A stretch of DNA of 57,548 bases, taken from the NCBI GenBank assembly GCA_964624795.1, contig CAZUZS010000027.1:1-57548 (forward strand). Reading direction: 5' to 3'. This DNA comes from CAZUZS01 sp964624795. GTDB lineage: Bacteria > Calditrichota > Calditrichia > RBG-13-44-9. Below are positions 54,294 through 57,548 of the stretch, piece after piece. A program made the translations under genes and the position numbers. The notes beneath the pieces are model-generated. The model had not been told where the DNA came from. It saw nothing but the letters and a program-made list of their open reading frames with translations, and made no database searches. Each line of letters opens with the position of its first letter. The first letter of the stretch is position 1.

Positions 54294-54305
54294 GAACCTC
54301 AATTC
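54294..54305. promoter_or_regulatory. Possible LexA-type box upstream of imuB
   Basis: GAACCTCAATTC differs at one position from the Gram-positive-type SOS box GAAC-N4-GTTC. It lies 57 bases before the imuB-like start, a good position for an operator. One mismatch in twelve, with four free bases, is weak evidence on its own. Confidence 0.3.
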
Positions 54306-54334
54306 ACTTCATTATTTTATGAGTGGTTATATGT

Positions 54335-54352
54335 TCACTATATTTTTAGTGA
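54335..54352. promoter_or_regulatory. Perfect inverted repeat before imuB
   Basis: TCACTA at 54335-54340 and TAGTGA at 54347-54352 form an exact 6-base inverted repeat with an AT-rich 6-base spacer, ending nine bases before the ATG. TCACT is also found at 54275-54279 and 54304-54308, giving a spacing of about 30 bases. The pattern looks like a repressor operator for the mutagenesis cassette. Confidence 0.45.
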
Positions 54353-54361
54353 GAGGCGCTT

Positions 54362-55549
54362 ATGTTTTCTGTGAAATCGAATCGACCTTTGCACGACCGC
54401 TCCATATTCCACATCCGCTGCAAGGATTTTGCGATTCAGGCGGAGCGGCTGATGGACTCCCGCTTGCGCACCCGGGCGGTGGCCGTCATCTCCTCCAACC
54501 ATCAGCAGGGAACGGTGGTCAGCCTATCGGACGAAGCGCGGCAGGAAGGTTTGCGGAGCGGCATGAAGGTTTCCCTGGTGCGAAAAATGAATCACAGCGT
54601 GCTGCTGTTGCCCTGCAACGAACGGCTTTATGAGAGCATGAACCGCTATATTTACCAGACGGTGTTGTCCTATTCCCCGCTGGTGGAACCGTCCCGCTAC
54701 GGGCAATATTATGTCGACATGACCGGGATGGGCAATATTTACGCATCAAGCAAACAAGCGGGAAACCTCATTCTGCGGGGAATTCACGATAAAGTCAGTT
54801 TGACGAGCACACTGGGCATCAGCGCCAACAAGCTGGTGAGCTCGGTTTCCACCCTGGTGGTGCCGGAGCCGCTTTATGAAGTGAGCAGCGGTTTTGAGCC
54901 GCAATTCATGGCACCACTGTCTTCCCGCACGCTGCCGGTGACCAAAGAAAAACCGGTAAAACAGGTGGTCGAGTTCGTTTTTCTCAAAAAAGTGGTGGAC
55001 ATTCAGGAAATCCTGAGGCAGCCGGAAACGGCGGCGGTGCTGTTTGGCAAATTTTACCGGCAGGTGGATATGCAGGCGCATGGCAAGGATTTCTCGGCAG
55101 TGGTGGCGCCGCGGGCCGTTCCTCATGTCGTCAAACAAAAGATCCTCAACCGCGATACCAATGACGCCGCCCTGCTGGAAGCGGTGGTACAGACGCTGGC
55201 CGAACAGATCGGTTTTGAGCTGCGGCAGCGAAAACGGGTGGCCCGTTCGCTGTGCCTGGAAATCCACTATTCGGACGGGTTCAAAAATGCCCGCAAAGGT
55301 GCTGCTGATTTCAACGATGACAAATCGCTGACCACCTTGTGCCTGGATCTGTTTACCAAAACCAACTACCGCCGCAACAGCATCCGCTCCATTCTGATTG
55401 ATGCCACCAACCTGCAGCCGGTGGTGCACCAACTGGAATTGTTTGACAACCGGAAGGAGGAAAATGAGGCGCTTTGCAAAGCGGTGGATAAAATTCGAAC
55501 CCGTTTTGGCGACCTGAGCATTCAGCCTGCTTCGGCGCTGGTGGCGTAG
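54362..55549 (+). CDS. imuB: ImuB-like inactive Y-family polymerase
   Basis: The protein has 395 residues and a Y-family polymerase layout (palm, fingers, thumb, little finger). The catalytic acidic residues are missing: the DxD of Pol IV is Arg19-Cys-Lys21 in FHIRCKDF, and the DE pair is Gly114-Gln115 in YGQYYVDMTG. The C-terminus has QLELF (357-361), a perfect match to the beta-clamp binding pentapeptide QLxLF. This combination is that of ImuB, a scaffold that recruits DnaE2/ImuC. It lies 14 bases before a dnaE-type gene. There is no imuA upstream. GAGAGG precedes the ATG. Confidence 0.85.
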   Translation: MFSVKSNRPLHDRSIFHIRCKDFAIQAERLMDSRLRTRAVAVISSNHQQGTVVSLSDEARQEGLRSGMKVSLVRKMNHSVLLLPCNERLYESMNRYIYQTVLSYSPLVEPSRYGQYYVDMTGMGNIYASSKQAGNLILRGIHDKVSLTSTLGISANKLVSSVSTLVVPEPLYEVSSGFEPQFMAPLSSRTLPVTKEKPVKQVVEFVFLKKVVDIQEILRQPETAAVLFGKFYRQVDMQAHGKDFSAVVAPRAVPHVVKQKILNRDTNDAALLEAVVQTLAEQIGFELRQRKRVARSLCLEIHYSDGFKNARKGAADFNDDKSLTTLCLDLFTKTNYRRNSIRSILIDATNLQPVVHQLELFDNRKEENEALCKAVDKIRTRFGDLSIQPASALVA

Positions 55550-55563
55550 GGTGGGAAAAAAGC

Positions 55564-57548
55564 ATGTTTTGCCATCTGAACACCCATTCCCACTATTCCA
55601 AGATGAGCGGCACCGCGGCGCCGGAAGCGCTGCTGGCGCGGGCCAAAACAGCCCGCATGAGCCATCTGGCCCTGACTGAGGTAAACGGGCTGTGGGGATT
55701 CATCCGTTTTGTGCAGGCCGCCGGGGAAAGAGGCATCTTGCCCATCGCCGGAACCAACCTGATCACCAGAAGCGATGAAGCAATCCTTTTAGCCGAAACG
55801 CAGAAGGGATATGAGAACATCTGTTTCATCCTGTCTGCGGCACATGAACGGCCGGAAGCCGGCATCCGCCAATTGCTGGGAGGACACTGGCAGGATATCT
55901 TTGTTCTTTCACATAAAGAAAATACAGTTGCCGAATTGGCTTCTGTTGTTCCCTCCTCGCACCTGTTCGTGGAATTGCGCCCCGGCGTGGAAGAGTCCTA
56001 CGGACACCGGTTGGCCCGCCGTTTTGGCCTGGAGATGGTGGCCACTGCCGACGTTTATTTCCTGCAGCCAGAAGACGTGCAAACCCACAAAATCCTGCGG
56101 GCCATCGACCTGAATTCCACCCTGTCCCATTTAAAAGCGGGTGATTTCAAAGATGAGCGGCATCATTTCCGCAGCGAAAAGGAGATGATCAATCTTTTTC
56201 CCAACAGCCTGGATGCCATCAACAATTCCCAGTACCTGGCGGAGCGCTGCAAAACGGACTGGAAATTCATCAACACCATTTTTCCGGAGATGTCCCTGCA
56301 GGACACCCACCGCGCCAACCGCAAGCTAAAAAAGGAGGTCTATGAGGGCGCCAAAATCCGCTACCCGGAGATGACGCCGGCCATCCGGAAACGGATTGAA
56401 TACGAACTGGACATTATCACCCACAAGGGATTTGCCCCGTATTTCCTGATTGTGGCGGACATTGTGCGGCAGACAAAAGCCACCATCGGGCGGGGCTCCG
56501 GGGCGGCATCGGTAGTGAGCTACTGCCTGTTTATCACCCAGGTGGACCCCATCCGCTTCAACCTGCAGTTCGAGCGCTTCATTCACCCGGAGCGGGAGGA
56601 CATGCCGGACATCGACATCGATTTCCCGTGGGATGAACGGGATGATATTCTGGATTACGTGTTCAAAAAATATGGCAAACAGCGCACCGCCATGGTGTCC
56701 AACCAGGTGCTGGTGCAACCCCGCTCTGCGATTCGCGAAATCGGAAAAGTCTATGGTCTGTCCAACGAAGAGATCAACGCCCTCACCAAACGGATCGGCT
56801 ACTTCCGGGGAGAGGCCGACCTGCTGGAATGGATTCGCACCGACAACCGCTTCAAGAACCTGGATCTGAACGACACCCTGATGGATATCATCCGGCAGAG
56901 CCGGAAAATTGTGGGGGTCTTCCGCCATTCATCGGTGCATCCCGGCGGGGTGATCATTGTGCCCGACGACATCCGTAAATACGTACCGGTTCTTATGGCG
57001 CCCAAAGGGGTGCAGATTACGGAGTGGGAGAAAGACCAGGTAGAAGATTCCGGGTTGCTGAAAATCGATCTGTTGGGTAACCGCTCGCTGTCGGTGGTGC
57101 GGGACACTCTTCGCCAGATCAATTCAAATCGGAACGGGTATGCGGACTACCACCGCATTCAGCCGGTGGGCGATGCCAGAACCGCAGCGCTGTTGAAAAC
57201 CGGCCGAACGATGGGCGTCTTTTACATCGAAAGCCCCGCCACTCGTCTGCTGCTACGAAAGTCCGGCACAGTGGACTTTGAGCACGTAGTGATCTACTCC
57301 TCTATTATTCGCCCGGCCGCCAACCGTTACATCGACCTGATGCTGGAGAGAATTCACGGCAAGCCGTGGAAGCTGCTGCATCCCGACCTGAAGTGCCTGG
57401 CGGAAAGCTACGGCATCATGGTTTATGAAGAACAGGTCTCCCGGGTGGCGCGGGACATCGCCGGCTTTGGCTATGCGGAGTCCGACTACCTGCGCAAGGT
57501 GATTTCCAAATCGTCCCTGCTGCACAAAGTGCCGGAGTGGAAACGAAA
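55564..57548 (+). CDS. dnaE2: Error-prone DNA polymerase III alpha (DnaE2/ImuC type), 3' partial
   Basis: 661 codons are present before the right edge cuts the gene. The N-terminal PHP-like region (HLNTHSHYS) is degenerate: Asn6 and Val40 occupy positions where active PHP domains have His, as in E. coli DnaE. The polymerase domain has GRGSGAASVVSYCL (309-322), DMPDIDIDF with two catalytic Asp (351 and 353) and the third Asp in LLKIDLLG. The gene follows imuB directly, so the pair is a mutagenesis cassette likely to be DNA-damage-inducible. A different DnaE paralogue is possible, but the context favours DnaE2. Confidence 0.88.
   Translation, partial: MFCHLNTHSHYSKMSGTAAPEALLARAKTARMSHLALTEVNGLWGFIRFVQAAGERGILPIAGTNLITRSDEAILLAETQKGYENICFILSAAHERPEAGIRQLLGGHWQDIFVLSHKENTVAELASVVPSSHLFVELRPGVEESYGHRLARRFGLEMVATADVYFLQPEDVQTHKILRAIDLNSTLSHLKAGDFKDERHHFRSEKEMINLFPNSLDAINNSQYLAERCKTDWKFINTIFPEMSLQDTHRANRKLKKEVYEGAKIRYPEMTPAIRKRIEYELDIITHKGFAPYFLIVADIVRQTKATIGRGSGAASVVSYCLFITQVDPIRFNLQFERFIHPEREDMPDIDIDFPWDERDDILDYVFKKYGKQRTAMVSNQVLVQPRSAIREIGKVYGLSNEEINALTKRIGYFRGEADLLEWIRTDNRFKNLDLNDTLMDIIRQSRKIVGVFRHSSVHPGGVIIVPDDIRKYVPVLMAPKGVQITEWEKDQVEDSGLLKIDLLGNRSLSVVRDTLRQINSNRNGYADYHRIQPVGDARTAALLKTGRTMGVFYIESPATRLLLRKSGTVDFEHVVIYSSIIRPAANRYIDLMLERIHGKPWKLLHPDLKCLAESYGIMVYEEQVSRVARDIAGFGYAESDYLRKVISKSSLLHKVPEWKR

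Overview
The window looks like a chromosomal contig from an uncultivated, probably anaerobic or facultative Gram-negative bacterium of the FCB (Fibrobacterota-Chlorobiota-Bacteroidota) superphylum, perhaps near Calditrichota or KSB1. This is inferred from exported proteins whose C-termini carry a YPNPFN-type linker and a short beta domain, from Omp85 and porin-like barrels ending in Phe, and from complete hpnCDE, glnS plus gltX, and ptb-buk fermentation genes. No rRNA gene was found, so the placement is tentative. I saw no tRNA, CRISPR array, transposase or phage gene. A 100-base N gap at 1406-1505 breaks the sequence.

Layout: 1-3838 (mostly +) carries exported and cell-envelope proteins, a BON-domain protein cut by the gap, and a GerW / DUF2953 / mini-GerW-like trio. 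4153-19197 is almost all on the minus strand. It holds an SDR oxidoreductase with a bacterioferritin-comigratory peroxiredoxin, a two-gene pentaheme cytochrome / monoheme outer-membrane barrel operon with a clear terminator, a flavodiiron protein, a small metal-binding HMA protein, the phosphotransbutyrylase / butyrate kinase operon, a CheY-like regulator, malic enzyme, a large PAS-PAS-GAF histidine kinase, and a slipin / NfeD membrane-protease pair. 19396-31330 continues on the minus strand with a REC-histidine kinase cluster, an HPr / EIID / EIIC partial phosphotransferase set, and an operon of a DUF512 radical-SAM protein, the ribosome-assembly GTPase Der and an exported HExxH protease. It ends with a 1044-residue SBBP beta-propeller protein.

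31788-57548 is on the plus strand. It contains a YiiD_C-type thioesterase, an IspF-like protein missing its metal-binding histidines, DedA, glnS, gltX, ddl, an IF-2B-family protein, a response regulator, an unrecognised protein, cdsA, an oligopeptide-type ABC ATPase, squalene genes hpnC, hpnD and hpnE, a NYN-domain RNase, a two-TM histidine kinase, a membrane-anchored PHP hydrolase with an Omp85 protein, rsmE, a HIT protein, and an imuB-dnaE2-type mutagenesis cassette cut by the right edge.

The genes suggest an organism that ferments through acyl-phosphates, also moves electrons through multiheme cytochromes, defends itself against oxygen with a flavodiiron protein and a peroxiredoxin, makes squalene (probably for hopanoids), and has error-prone repair. 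The most unusual items are the IspF-like protein without metal ligands, the free-standing DHp-like hairpin without its phospho-acceptor His next to a REC-kinase, the GerW trio in a non-sporeformer, the membrane PHP / Omp85 pair, and the imuB-dnaE2 cassette with a perfect inverted repeat just upstream.
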